NCBI GenBank assembly: GCA_017416765.1
Contig: JAFQBE010000035.1
Location: 62,001 to 126,000 of the forward strand
Source: Clostridia bacterium
Lineage (GTDB): Bacteria > Bacillota > Clostridia > Oscillospirales > Acutalibacteraceae
DNA: 64,000 nucleotides
Direction: 5' to 3'
In this document: positions 8,414 through 16,294 of the stretch, in pieces
How the letters are laid out: every line of letters starts with the position of its first letter
How positions within the stretch are numbered: position 1 is the stretch's first letter
The notes under the pieces: generated by a model
What the model was told of the DNA's origin: nothing
Database searches by the model: none
What the model saw: the letters and a program-made list of their open reading frames with translations, nothing else
Made by a program: the position numbers and the translations under genes

Positions 8414-9049
8414 TCATTTGCTTTTCTTTTTATAAATTCTGTAGGAATAAACGGTAGGCACAATTACCATCAGGAAAGTTATGCCCATAAATATTACAAA
8501 TGAACCGAGGAAGGATGTTGCAAGAATAACTATGCCTCCCGCAACCCACAAAAAACCTGCAAAGCGGTGGGTTTTATTCCAGTTTTCCTCATCATTCAAT
8601 GTCCACGGCAACTTTATACCCAAAGAATAGTTCTGTTTGCACTTTGGCATATAGTTACCGATAATTACAAACATCGCTCCGAAAACAAGTGGCATTATAA
8701 ATTTCACATCTACGCTGTGACCAAGTGCCGCAGTATAAATAATTGAACCCAAAACGAGTGACAGCACAGGGCAAATCCACAGCACCATTGCAAGCGGCTT
8801 ACCGTCAATGGCTTTACTCTTGGGGTCAAGCCCCGTTACAAGCATACAAATCCAATGTAATGCAACCAGAAAAGCAGGCATTATAAAAACTGCTCCGGCT
8901 TTACCGGTGTAGCCGTCAATTTCGCCCTGTGCATTCCAATGAATAGGTATTTCAACGGGCAGCCTGTTCCAGATTATCAGCCCGAAAATTATCGGCAGTA
9001 AAATTATAAACGATGTAACAATCATCATTTTCAGATTTTTCTTAATCAT
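8414..9049 (-). CDS. sdpI: SdpI-family membrane protein
   Basis: A 211-residue integral membrane protein with about six hydrophobic segments. The N-terminal DUF1648 part (LPVEIPIHWNAQGEIDGY) and the later YSLGIKLPWTLNDEENW motif are hallmarks of SdpI. In Bacillus subtilis SdpI gives immunity to the SdpC toxin and sequesters the repressor SdpR at the membrane. Here it overlaps sdpR by four bases (ATGA), as in Bacillus, but no sdpABC toxin genes are present. AAAGGAG precedes the ATG. The function is probably envelope-stress protection or immunity to toxins made by neighbours (inference). Confidence 0.85.
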   Translation of the reverse strand: MIKKNLKMMIVTSFIILLPIIFGLIIWNRLPVEIPIHWNAQGEIDGYTGKAGAVFIMPAFLVALHWICMLVTGLDPKSKAIDGKPLAMVLWICPVLSLVLGSIIYTAALGHSVDVKFIMPLVFGAMFVIIGNYMPKCKQNYSLGIKLPWTLNDEENWNKTHRFAGFLWVAGGIVILATSFLGSFVIFMGITFLMVIVPTVYSYRIYKKKSK

Positions 9050-9315
9050 TTTTCTTCTCCTTTCAGTTCATAAAGCCACAGCATTATTTCTTCAAGTACG
9101 GATGAATTGAGTTCGTAAATAATAAATTTCCCCTCGCGTTTGTCGCGGACCAAATCCGCTTCTTTTAAAACAGATAAGTGCCTCGAAACTGCCGCACCGG
9201 AAATATCAAACCGCTCACTTATTTCGCCCGCAGTCATCTGTCCGCCCTTGAGCAGGTTCAGTATTTCGCGGCGTACAGGGTCCGCCAACGCTTTAAGCGT
9301 ATTCTGCATGGACAT
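9046..9315 (-). CDS. sdpR: ArsR/SdpR-family autorepressor
   Basis: An 89-residue winged-helix protein. ALADPVRREILNLL and GEISERFDISGAAVSRHLSVL are the ArsR-type HTH, without the metal-binding cysteines of ArsR itself. It is the first gene of the sdpRI pair. AAGGAG is 8 bases before the ATG. Upstream is an ideal promoter with a perfect inverted repeat at 9349-9370, over the expected transcription start, so negative autoregulation is very likely; by analogy with Bacillus, SdpI would relieve it. Confidence 0.85.
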   Translation of the reverse strand: MSMQNTLKALADPVRREILNLLKGGQMTAGEISERFDISGAAVSRHLSVLKEADLVRDKREGKFIIYELNSSVLEEIMLWLYELKGEEK

Positions 9316-9348
9316 AAAAATTACTCCTTTCTCTCACCACATATTTAA

Positions 9349-9370
9349 CATTTAACTTAATTGTTAAATG
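9349..9370. promoter_or_regulatory. Inverted-repeat operator of sdpRI
   Basis: CATTTAAC and GTTAAATG, perfect 8-base arms separated by TTAATT, directly downstream of the -10 of the sdpR promoter. Size and symmetry suit an ArsR-family dimer. Confidence 0.75.
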
Positions 9371-9371
9371 T

Positions 9372-9400
9372 ATTGTATCAAATATCATTCCGTTTGTCAA
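9372..9400 (-). promoter_or_regulatory. Promoter of sdpRI
   Basis: On the minus strand: TTGACA (9400-9395), 17-base spacer, TACAAT (9377-9372). Confidence 0.8.
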
Positions 9401-9549
9401 GTTTTTTTTATACAGCAAAACTGCTTTTTAATTCTGACAACTCTCTCAAAGATGAGCCAGATATAGCAGCAACAAACCGTAAGATAAATTGTATTTCATT
9501 AAAGTATTTTGCGATTTTCTCGCAAAACTGCAATTACTCCGCGACTCTC

Positions 9550-9577
9550 TTGACAATTTATAATGTAATAATATAAT
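9550..9577 (+). promoter_or_regulatory. Promoter of the sulfatase operon
   Basis: TTGACA (9550-9555), 16-base spacer, TATAAT (9572-9577), 26 bases before the sulfatase ribosome binding site. Confidence 0.75.
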
Positions 9578-9615
9578 TAAAACATAATATATTTTGTAAA
9601 TCAGGAGAAACTGTG

Positions 9616-11625
9616 ATGAAAAAAGAAATTCAAACAGATTCCGGCAAAAAAGCTTTACCCGTTATACTTATGCTAATCGGTGCATTGCTTGCCGTATCGC
9701 TTCTTGTAATCCGCCTCAATATTGTTGCTGTTGTGTTGGTTGCATTCAACTGCATTATGTCGGCAATTGTCACGCTCAGCCTTATTATAAAACGAAAAGT
9801 TTATACCCCGATGGTGCTTGCTTATGCGTTATCGGGTCTTGGCGTTATGCTGTATTTTATAATTTTCGGTGCTGACGCGGGCTTCGGTGCATTCACATCG
9901 GGTCTGGCAGGATATTCTTCTGCCGACCATCCTCTTTTTACGGGCGAGGGCAGCTTTTTTACCAGGCTTCTCGGCAATATTATTCTTGCTTCTCCATGGA
10001 TTGTTTCTCTTTCGGGCCTGTACCTTTCTGCAAAGCATACATTCAAGCGCAGCGGAATAAAGACAGCTGTCTGTGCGCTTATGTGCATTTGTCTTCTCGG
10101 TACAAGCGTTCTTTATGTGCTTACAATGAATATGCGCTCAAAGCCCAACACCGAAAGGCTCTGGGAAGGTCATGACAAGTATCTCAACGGTGTTGATAAA
10201 AAAGATGCCGCAGATTCTCCGAATGTGCTTGTTGTTATGATGGATGACCTCGGCTGGGGCGATGTATCACTTAACGGTGCTATTTACGATACACCCAATA
10301 TTGATTCTATCGGCGAAAACGGACTTAATTTTACCAACTTTTATTCGGCTTACTCCGTATGCTCTCCTGCACGCTTTGCCGCTCTTACCGGCAGGTATCC
10401 TTACAGAGGCTACGCAGATAATGTAATCTATCCCACGGCGGCAACACTTTCACCGTTTGCACAGACAAGAATTTTCAACTCAATTGAAATGGGTAATAAT
10501 GCGGACGGTATGCTTGGCGACGAAATTACGGTTGCGGAAACCTTTAAGGCTGCCGGCTATTCTACAGGCTGCTTTGGCAAATGGCATCTTGGTGACTATG
10601 GCGAATATCTGCCCACTAACCAGGGCTTCGATTATTTTTACGGCAGCCACCATGTAAACGATATGAAGCCCTTCTATCATGTCAGGGAAGAAAACGGCGA
10701 GTGGCAGATTGTACACGGCACAGATGAACTCAAGGACCAGAGCAACGCAACAAAGTGGATTCACGACGAAATTGCCGACTGGATTACCGAGAAGGCAGAA
10801 AAAGATGAGCCTTTCTTTGCTTATTATGCTTCGCCATGGCCTCATGGTCCTGTTTTCGCGGGTGATGATTTTGACGGCACAAGCGGAATGGGTACATATG
10901 TTGACTGTGTAACGGAATTTGACCATTATCTCGGCATTCTCTTTAATAAAATGGAAGAGCTCGGCGTTCTTGATGACACAATAATTGTTTTCACAAGCGA
11001 CAACGGACCCGCTCTTGAAGGCTCGGTAGGTGACCTGCGCGGCGGTAAATACCTCGCCTATGAAGGCGGTCAGAAGGTTCCGTTTATGATTCGTTGGGAT
11101 AACGATAACGGCGCACTCGGCGAAAAGCAGACCGAAAGAAACAGCAGCGCCGTACTTGTTGACCTTTATCCCACGCTGGTTGAGCTTTGCGGAATAACGG
11201 GCGACGGTGTAGATAATTATATGCCTACTGACCGCGTGATTGACGGCATTTCAATGGCGGAGCTGATAAAGAACGACAAGGTTATTCACACCGAGAAACA
11301 CCCAATTCTTCATATGAAGCGTGAAAAAATAAAAGCGATTCAGTATGCAGTTCCGATATCTGAAGTAAAAGCACTTTATCCGGAATATGATTATGATATT
11401 CTGAAAGAAGACTATATTTCATTTAAATATTTTGAGAAAATACAGAATGATAATTCCGCATTCTGGGATAAAAACCGCAAAAACTGGCTTCACATTCTCA
11501 ACGATGACTATGCGGAAAACTATAACCGCACCCCTGTTTATCCCGAAATATCCGATAGCTTCAGAGAAAAGCTTCACGAAATAACAGACGATTTTAAGCA
11601 CAACAGACGAGGTGTGATTTCATAA
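9616..11625 (+). CDS. Membrane-anchored Cys-type sulfatase
   Basis: A 669-residue protein. Residues about 15-172 hold four or five membrane helices, then comes an alkaline-phosphatase-superfamily sulfatase domain. PNVLVVMMDDLGWGD supplies the metal-binding aspartates. CSPARFAALTGRYP (Cys at about 249) is the C-x-P-x-R motif whose Cys becomes formylglycine. GCFGKWHLGD and VFTSDNGP are further active-site strands. Sulfatases hydrolyse sulfate esters, usually of host glycans in gut bacteria; here the catalytic domain is predicted to be tethered outside the cell. AGGAG is 8 bases before the ATG at 9616. The maturase gene follows after one base. Confidence 0.9.
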   Translation: MKKEIQTDSGKKALPVILMLIGALLAVSLLVIRLNIVAVVLVAFNCIMSAIVTLSLIIKRKVYTPMVLAYALSGLGVMLYFIIFGADAGFGAFTSGLAGYSSADHPLFTGEGSFFTRLLGNIILASPWIVSLSGLYLSAKHTFKRSGIKTAVCALMCICLLGTSVLYVLTMNMRSKPNTERLWEGHDKYLNGVDKKDAADSPNVLVVMMDDLGWGDVSLNGAIYDTPNIDSIGENGLNFTNFYSAYSVCSPARFAALTGRYPYRGYADNVIYPTAATLSPFAQTRIFNSIEMGNNADGMLGDEITVAETFKAAGYSTGCFGKWHLGDYGEYLPTNQGFDYFYGSHHVNDMKPFYHVREENGEWQIVHGTDELKDQSNATKWIHDEIADWITEKAEKDEPFFAYYASPWPHGPVFAGDDFDGTSGMGTYVDCVTEFDHYLGILFNKMEELGVLDDTIIVFTSDNGPALEGSVGDLRGGKYLAYEGGQKVPFMIRWDNDNGALGEKQTERNSSAVLVDLYPTLVELCGITGDGVDNYMPTDRVIDGISMAELIKNDKVIHTEKHPILHMKREKIKAIQYAVPISEVKALYPEYDYDILKEDYISFKYFEKIQNDNSAFWDKNRKNWLHILNDDYAENYNRTPVYPEISDSFREKLHEITDDFKHNRRGVIS

Positions 11626-11626
11626 T

Positions 11627-12718
11627 ATGCCGCCTTTATCTTTGATGATTAAACCTGCATCTTCGCTTTGCAATCTTTCGTGCGAATACTGCTTTTACCG
11701 CGATGTTTCAGAACATCGCGAGCATCTCGGCTTTGGTATTATGGAAAAAGATACCGCCCGTGTGCTTATTAAAAAAGCACTTGAATATGCTGACGGAGAG
11801 AGTATAGCCTTTGCTTTTCAGGGCGGAGAGCCGACACTTGCTGGGCTTGACTTTTTTGAATTTTTTGTCACAACTGTAAATGCACTTAACCAAAAGAAAA
11901 GCCCCGTTTTTTACGGCATGCAGACTAACGGTACGGTTATTGATGAGCAGTGGGCAGAATTTTTCAGAAAAAATAATTTTCTCGTCGGATTAAGCCTTGA
12001 CGGTGACCACGAGGCAAACAAGTTCCGCAAAAAGCCCGGCGGAGAAAACTCGTTTTATACGGTGCTGGACACAGCACGGCTTTTAAAAAAACACAAGGTT
12101 GAGTTCAATATTCTGACCGTTCTGACAGGCTACTGTGCGGAAAATATTGAGCGGATATACCGCTTTTTCCGCTTTCAGGGCTTCGGATATCTACAATTTA
12201 TACCCTGCCTGCGTCCCTTTGGCTCAAAAGAAAAAAATGAAATGTATATGACAGCTGAACAGTATGCCGATTTTCTGATAAAGCTGTTTAACCTTTATGT
12301 AAAGGATTATGTCAGGCACCAATATGTAAGTATCCGTCAGTTTGATAATTGGGTGCGGCTGTATCTTGGTCAACCAACTGAACAATGCGGAATCAAAGGA
12401 CACTGCTCACATCAGTTTGTAAGCGAGGCAAACGGCAATATTTATCCCTGCGATTTTTACTGCACGGATGAATACCTGCTCGGCAACATACTTGAAACGG
12501 ATTTCACGCTGATGCAGCACAGCGAAACGGCTATCGGTTTTATTAAAGAAAGCCTTGTTATACCCGAAAGATGTAAAAAATGTAACTTCTATCCGCTTTG
12601 CAGAGGCGGCGGATGTAAAAGAACACAGCTGAGTGAGGATTACTGTAAAGCATATAAAAAATTTTTTGCATCGTGCCTGCCGCTTTTCAGGGTGTTCATA
12701 AACGAAAAAAGTCAATAA
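11627..12718 (+). CDS. Anaerobic sulfatase-maturating radical SAM enzyme (anSME)
   Basis: A 363-residue radical SAM/SPASM protein. CNLSCEYC (Cys 15, 19 and 22) binds the SAM-cleaving 4Fe-4S cluster. The C-terminal SPASM region has the CGIKGHC, YPCDFYC, CKKCNFYPLC and YC cysteines for two further clusters. anSMEs oxidise the active-site Cys or Ser of sulfatases to formylglycine without oxygen. The gene starts one base after the sulfatase stop, so substrate and maturase are made together. A terminator follows at 12757-12791. Confidence 0.92.
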   Translation: MPPLSLMIKPASSLCNLSCEYCFYRDVSEHREHLGFGIMEKDTARVLIKKALEYADGESIAFAFQGGEPTLAGLDFFEFFVTTVNALNQKKSPVFYGMQTNGTVIDEQWAEFFRKNNFLVGLSLDGDHEANKFRKKPGGENSFYTVLDTARLLKKHKVEFNILTVLTGYCAENIERIYRFFRFQGFGYLQFIPCLRPFGSKEKNEMYMTAEQYADFLIKLFNLYVKDYVRHQYVSIRQFDNWVRLYLGQPTEQCGIKGHCSHQFVSEANGNIYPCDFYCTDEYLLGNILETDFTLMQHSETAIGFIKESLVIPERCKKCNFYPLCRGGGCKRTQLSEDYCKAYKKFFASCLPLFRVFINEKSQ

Positions 12719-12756
12719 CATTATTGCATCATAACTTAATATTAAATAACAAAAAA

Positions 12757-12791
12757 AACAGAGAATACACAATGTGTACTCTCTGTTTTTT
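12757..12791. terminator. Terminator after the anSME gene (also a relic tRNA terminator)
   Basis: AACAGAGA and TACACA pair with TGTGTA and TCTCTGTT, followed by a T-run. The block plus the adjacent 22 bases duplicates the terminator and tRNA-Glu 3' end at 12959-13010. Confidence 0.75.
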
Positions 12792-12812
12792 GGTGACCCG
12801 GACGAGAATCGA
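12791..12812 (-). pseudogene. tRNA-Glu 3'-end fragment (duplicated)
   Basis: 22 bases identical to the 3' end of the intact tRNA-Glu (12989-13010), including the encoded CCA and part of the T arm. The remaining ~150 bases up to 12958 match no tRNA I recognise and hold no ORF. It looks like the scar of a tRNA-targeted insertion/excision or an unequal exchange. Confidence 0.65.
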
Positions 12813-12950
12813 CCGTCTGCTTCGCATACTTATAGCTCGGCGACCCAAACCTTGGGGTTTCGGTACCCGCCTCACCGCTTTTTGCTAAAAACAGTTCACT
12901 GAACTGTTTTCTTAACGCAAAAACTCTCTCGAGTTTGATTCTCCATATAT

Positions 12951-12984
12951 AAAAAAATAAAGAGCACACATAAGTGTACTCTTT
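12951..12984 (-). terminator. Terminator of the tRNA-Met/tRNA-Glu transcript
   Basis: On the minus strand AAAGAG...CTCTTT forms the stem base and is followed by ATTTTTTT, just after the tRNA-Glu CCA end. Confidence 0.75.
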
Positions 12985-12988
12985 ATTT

Positions 12989-13063
12989 TGGTGACCCGGA
13001 CGAGAATCGAACTCGTGTTACCGCCGTGAAAGGGCGGTGTCTTAACCGCTTGACCACCGGGCC
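12989..13063 (-). tRNA. tRNA-Glu (anticodon TTC)
   Basis: 75 bases read on the minus strand. Acceptor GGCCCGG pairs with CCGGGTC, then A and an encoded CCA. The anticodon loop is CTTTCAC on a 5-bp stem; the T arm has GTTCGATTC. All arms fold normally. Confidence 0.93.
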
Positions 13064-13092
13064 GGATAAAGCCAAAGCATTTTGCTTCGGCT

Positions 13093-13169
13093 TGGTAGCG
13101 GCAGTGGGACTTGAACCTACGACACTCCGGGTATGAACCGAATGCTCTAGCCAACTGAGCTATGCCGCC
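13093..13169 (-). tRNA. tRNA-Met (anticodon CAT), elongator type
   Basis: 77 bases read on the minus strand. Acceptor GGCGGCA pairs with TGCCGCT (one G-T pair), followed by A and an encoded CCA. Anticodon loop TTCATAC; D arm AGCTCAGTTGGCTAGAGC; T loop GTTCAAGTC. It has a normal first base pair, so it is not the initiator; a lysidine-modified Ile tRNA (CAT) is less likely given the body. It lies upstream of tRNA-Glu on one transcript. Confidence 0.9.
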
Positions 13170-13429
13170 GTAAAATGCTTGTTTATTATATGACGGAAAA
13201 CCCTATTTGTCAATACTTTTTTTAAAAAAATTTCAAAAAAATTTTAAGCTTCATTTTATCTATTTTTCTTTGGTAAAAACAACCAAAAATAAGCCAAATT
13301 TATTTTTTTATTTTTTTTTGCAAATTTTCAACCTTTTTGGGTGAAAAAAGCCGCTGTGAGCACTATTTATAGGAGGAGTTTTCCACAATCAGCCAAGATA
13401 TTGTTGAAAACTTACCAGAAGTTCAAAAG
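13170..13429. other. AT-rich region upstream of dnaA
   Basis: No ORF. It has long A and T runs (13208-13320) and one DnaA-box-like 9-mer, TTTTCCACA, at 13379-13387. AGGAGGAG at 13371-13378 has no following ORF. It may form the upstream half of a bipartite origin with the dnaA-dnaN interval. Confidence 0.5.
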
Positions 13430-13458
13430 TTGAAAAGGAGCAAAAAATATGGTATACT
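13430..13458 (+). promoter_or_regulatory. Promoter of dnaA
   Basis: TTGAAA (13430-13435), 17-base spacer, TATACT (13453-13458). The expected start near 13465 lies downstream of the in-frame ATG at 13449, which argues that the DnaA start is 13569. Confidence 0.65.
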
Positions 13459-13568
13459 CATACGGTGTCTACGGAACTAACAATAAGCCTAATTACGCTT
13501 ATTATCTCAATATAGGTTGCGAATATTCAGGCAACACCGGAAAAAAAGAAAAAGATGTGGAGATAAAT

Positions 13569-14873
13569 ATGGATTTATTATATGAAATATGGGAAAATGT
13601 AAAAAAAGAAATATCTAAAAATGTTTCTGAAACAGTTTTTGCCGTTTGGTTTCCCGATTTAAAGCTGGACACCTTCGACGGCGAGAATGTTGTACTTGTT
13701 GATGACCCCTTCCGCTGCAAAATTCTCAACGAGAAGTGGCACGGCATGATTGAGGACTGCTTTGAAAAGATTATGGGTTTCCGCGTAAAGGTTTCCATTG
13801 AGCCTGTACCCGAAAAGCCGAAAAAGCCCGAACCCCGCGCTGTAAAGCTTGGCGAAAGCAACGAATATAACTTTGATAACTTTATTGTAGGCGATTCCAA
13901 CAAGTTTGCGCACGCTGCCGCACTTGCCGTTGCAACAGACCCGGGCCACACATATAACCCGCTGTTTATCCACGGTAATTCCGGTCTTGGTAAAACACAC
14001 CTGCTAAACGCAATCTGTGTAGAAATCCGCAAAAACAATCCCGATGCGCATATTATTTATGTACGCAGTGAGGATTTTATGAACGAGCTTATTGATTATC
14101 TTCAGAATAAGCGCGATACTTCAGTATTCCACAACAAGTACCGCAACGCAGATATTCTGCTTGTTGACGACGTTCAGTTTATTGCCGGTAAAACCTCAAC
14201 AGAGCTTGAATTTTTCCACACTTTCGACACTCTTGTTAAGGCAAAAAGCCAGATTGTTTTAACATCAGACCGTCCCCCGAAGGAAATGGCAACGCTTGAG
14301 GAGCGCCTTCGCAACCGCTTTGAAAGCGGACTTATTGCGGACATTCAGCCGCCCGATGTTGAAACAAGGGTTGCAATTGTAAAGAGCAAGGCAAAATCGC
14401 TTAAATTGGATATGCCTGATTCTGTTGCTCTGTTTATTGCCGAAAAGGTTAAGAACAATATCCGTCAGCTTGAAGGCGCAGTTAAAAACATTCAGGCGCA
14501 GGTTGCTCTGCACGGCTCTGAGCTTAACATTGCCACAGCGCAGGTTGCTATACGCGATATTTTCAGCGAGGGCGACCCGACACCCGTACTTATTGACAAA
14601 ATTATTGATGAAGTTTCACGCACCTACGGCGTTCAGGTTTCTGACATAAAGAGCAAAAAGCACGACGCAAAGTTCACCTACCCCCGCCATGTTGCGATGT
14701 ACATAATCCGCGAAATGACTCCGCTTACAAATAAGAAGATTGCGGAGGTTTTCGGCTTGACCGACCATTCCTCGGTTATGTACGCAGTAAAGAAAATCGG
14801 TAACGACAGGGATAACAACTATTCCCTCAAAACAATCATCGCCGATATTATGAAAAACGTAAAGGCAACGTGA
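13569..14873 (+). CDS. dnaA: Chromosomal replication initiator DnaA
   Basis: 434 residues. Domain I is MDLLYEIWENVKKEIS..., then a short Pro/Lys-rich domain II. The AAA+ domain III has Walker A GNSGLGKTH (about 136-144) and Walker B LLVDD (about 197-201). Domain IV ends with YIIREMTPLTNKKIAEVFG and DHSSVMYAVKKI, the DnaA-box-binding helix. ATP-DnaA binds oriC boxes and opens the duplex. GTGGAG is 6 bases before the ATG at 13569. An in-frame ATG at 13449 also has a strong AAGGAG, but a promoter overlaps it and family length favours 13569. dnaN does not follow directly: two genes and the origin intervene. Confidence 0.95.
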   Translation: MDLLYEIWENVKKEISKNVSETVFAVWFPDLKLDTFDGENVVLVDDPFRCKILNEKWHGMIEDCFEKIMGFRVKVSIEPVPEKPKKPEPRAVKLGESNEYNFDNFIVGDSNKFAHAAALAVATDPGHTYNPLFIHGNSGLGKTHLLNAICVEIRKNNPDAHIIYVRSEDFMNELIDYLQNKRDTSVFHNKYRNADILLVDDVQFIAGKTSTELEFFHTFDTLVKAKSQIVLTSDRPPKEMATLEERLRNRFESGLIADIQPPDVETRVAIVKSKAKSLKLDMPDSVALFIAEKVKNNIRQLEGAVKNIQAQVALHGSELNIATAQVAIRDIFSEGDPTPVLIDKIIDEVSRTYGVQVSDIKSKKHDAKFTYPRHVAMYIIREMTPLTNKKIAEVFGLTDHSSVMYAVKKIGNDRDNNYSLKTIIADIMKNVKAT

Positions 14874-14897
14874 CGTTGCATCCGATGCTGCCTTTTT
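14861..14897 (+). terminator. Terminator overlapping the dnaA stop
   Basis: AAAGGCA...TGCCTTT closes over two inner stems (GCAACG-TGA-CGTTGC and GCATC-C-GATGC), then a T-run. The stop codon lies in the first loop. A near-copy in inverted orientation is at 27004-27035. Confidence 0.65.
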
Positions 14898-14957
14898 GAA
14901 AGCTTTATTTAATATTCAGATTGATAAACGGCAGAGTTTAAAAGAGATATATTTTTT

Positions 14958-14998
14958 AAGACAGAGTTTTAATGTTTGTTAATTCTCTGTCTTTTTTT
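14958..14998 (+). terminator. Second terminator downstream of dnaA
   Basis: AAGACAGAG pairs with CTCTGTCTT, followed by a run of T. Confidence 0.7.
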
Positions 14999-15055
14999 AT
15001 TTACTATAAGAAAAGGACGGCCAATGGCCGCCCCTGCATTGTCGAAATTTTGTAA

Positions 15056-15625
15056 TTAATAATCTTCTTTTAAATAACTCCATTCTATATCAATTTCATT
15101 TTTCTTATCGTCAATATAATCTAATAATGAATTGTATATATCGAAATTCTTAAAAACTTGTAATGAACCGATATTAAAAATTCTTCTTCCGTGCTGCACG
15201 GCATATTTCATCATTTCATATGCACCGCCGTGTTCATGGTTTACATAAAATATAACCAAATCAGAGCGGTCAACCATATCGCGGTTGCGAATTTCAAAAG
15301 CCTTTTTTGGGTGAGCGTTACAGGACTTTTCGCAAATCTCTACATCGTTATAAAAACTTGTTACATTAGTGTTGCGATCTAATATTTCTTTTCTGACATA
15401 AGGCAAAACCAAAGTATGGTATGCATTATATTCACCGTATAATTTTTGTTCGTGCTTTATTGCGGAAGATACTATTCTGTCAAAATCCCCATCCGCTCCG
15501 ACAAGAAAATCAACATAACAATTTCTGTTTATAAGAATTCTTATTATTTCCCGAAGTTTTTCATCTATTTCCCAAATATCGCCTTCAATATACCTATGAC
15601 CAAAAAAACTTACTGTACAAGACAT
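15056..15625 (-). CDS. SLOG-superfamily (DUF1273/YpsA-like) nucleotide-binding protein
   Basis: 189 residues. CTVSFFGHRYI at the N-terminus, DFLVGADGDFDRIVSSA with its G-x-x-G-x-D loop, and DMVDRSDLVIFYVNHEHGGAYEMMKYA fit the Rossmann-like SLOG/DUF1273 fold. SLOG domains bind nucleotide-derived ligands, and some act as sensors in defence systems; no effector domain is attached here. It is transcribed from an ideal promoter (15663-15691) flanked by 16-base inverted repeats, divergent from an XRE gene, inside the dnaA-dnaN interval where no gene is expected. It is AT-rich compared with dnaA, so acquisition is plausible. Confidence 0.75.
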   Translation of the reverse strand: MSCTVSFFGHRYIEGDIWEIDEKLREIIRILINRNCYVDFLVGADGDFDRIVSSAIKHEQKLYGEYNAYHTLVLPYVRKEILDRNTNVTSFYNDVEICEKSCNAHPKKAFEIRNRDMVDRSDLVIFYVNHEHGGAYEMMKYAVQHGRRIFNIGSLQVFKNFDIYNSLLDYIDDKKNEIDIEWSYLKEDY

Positions 15626-15638
15626 AAAATCACGCTCA

Positions 15639-15704
15639 ACTTTTAAATCAATTGTTATATAAATTATAACATTGCTTTAAAAATTAGTCAATTGATTTAA
15701 AAGT
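15639..15704. promoter_or_regulatory. 16-base inverted repeat around the SLOG promoter (putative XRE operator)
   Basis: ACTTTTAAATCAATTG (15639-15654) and its perfect complement CAATTGATTTAAAAGT (15689-15704), 34 bases apart. The right arm overlaps the -35 of the minus-strand promoter and the left arm covers the region just after its start point. Control by the divergent XRE protein is inference. Confidence 0.65.
15663..15691 (-). promoter_or_regulatory. Promoter of the SLOG gene
   Basis: Minus strand: TTGACT (15691-15686), 17-base spacer, TATAAT (15668-15663). Confidence 0.8.
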
Positions 15705-15765
15705 AATACAGCAAATTTTTATAACAAAAACTATAATCAAAATAAAATGATTATAGGAGTAAATT

Positions 15766-16035
15766 ATGCGCAAAGAAGCAAGTTTTAAAAATCGCGACAG
15801 ATTTATTCAAATGGGTGCTACAATTTCTACTTTGAGAAAGATTCAAGGAATGTCACAAGAAAAATTGGCAGAAAAAGCAAATGTCAGTCGTTCTTTAATA
15901 AGTACAATTGAAGCACCTAATGTTGCTCATAGTTTTTCTATGGATTCATTTTTTAATATTGCAGACGCACTTGGTGTTGAACCTTATGAACTATTAAAGG
16001 CAGCCAACTTTGATGATATTATTAATAAATCATAA
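15766..16035 (+). CDS. XRE-family helix-turn-helix regulator
   Basis: An 89-residue single-domain protein. ISTLRKIQGMSQEKLAEKANVSRSLISTIE and FFNIADALGVEPYELL form a complete Cro/CI-like HTH. TAGGAG is 7 bases before the ATG. TATAAT at 15732-15737 lacks a good -35, so expression may need activation or be low. It is divergent from the SLOG gene with a shared inverted repeat between them; it is probably the regulator of both. A GC-rich terminator follows at 16045. Confidence 0.85.
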   Translation: MRKEASFKNRDRFIQMGATISTLRKIQGMSQEKLAEKANVSRSLISTIEAPNVAHSFSMDSFFNIADALGVEPYELLKAANFDDIINKS

Positions 16036-16044
16036 TAATAGTAT

Positions 16045-16075
16045 GGCGGGGTCTTGACCCCGCCGTTGTTATTTT
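16045..16075 (+). terminator. Terminator of the XRE gene
   Basis: GGCGGGG, loop TCTTGA, CCCCGCC, then a T-rich tail. Confidence 0.75.
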
Positions 16076-16121
16076 ATATGTTATTTTACGGCGGACGATT
16101 CGTTAATCGCCCCTACACATA

Positions 16122-16186
16122 TCATCCTGAGCGTAAGCGAAGAATCTTATATTTTTAAAAGATTCTTCATTGCGTTCAGAATGACA
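16122..16186. repeat. Dispersed palindromic repeat, copy 1 (TCATCCTGAGCG type)
   Basis: TCATCCTGAGCGTAAGCGAA...GAATC pairs with GATTC...TTGCGTTCAGAATGACA. The same element occurs at 19981-20047 and 42392-42450. Confidence 0.8.
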
Positions 16187-16294
16187 ACAGAAAATTAAGT
16201 TATTATATAAAAAATATTTAATATTTTTAAATTTAATCTTTTAAAATATTAAAAACTATGTTATATTAATCTATATATGTGTTTTCTATCTGCG

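Noticed and set aside
10480..10926. 148-residue minus-strand ORF in the sulfatase gene
   Set aside because: Shadow frame without start signals or domain.
13449..13568. N-terminal 40-residue extension of DnaA with a good SD
   Set aside because: A promoter (13430-13458) overlaps this ATG, the extension does not resemble DnaA, and a second SD fits the ATG at 13569.
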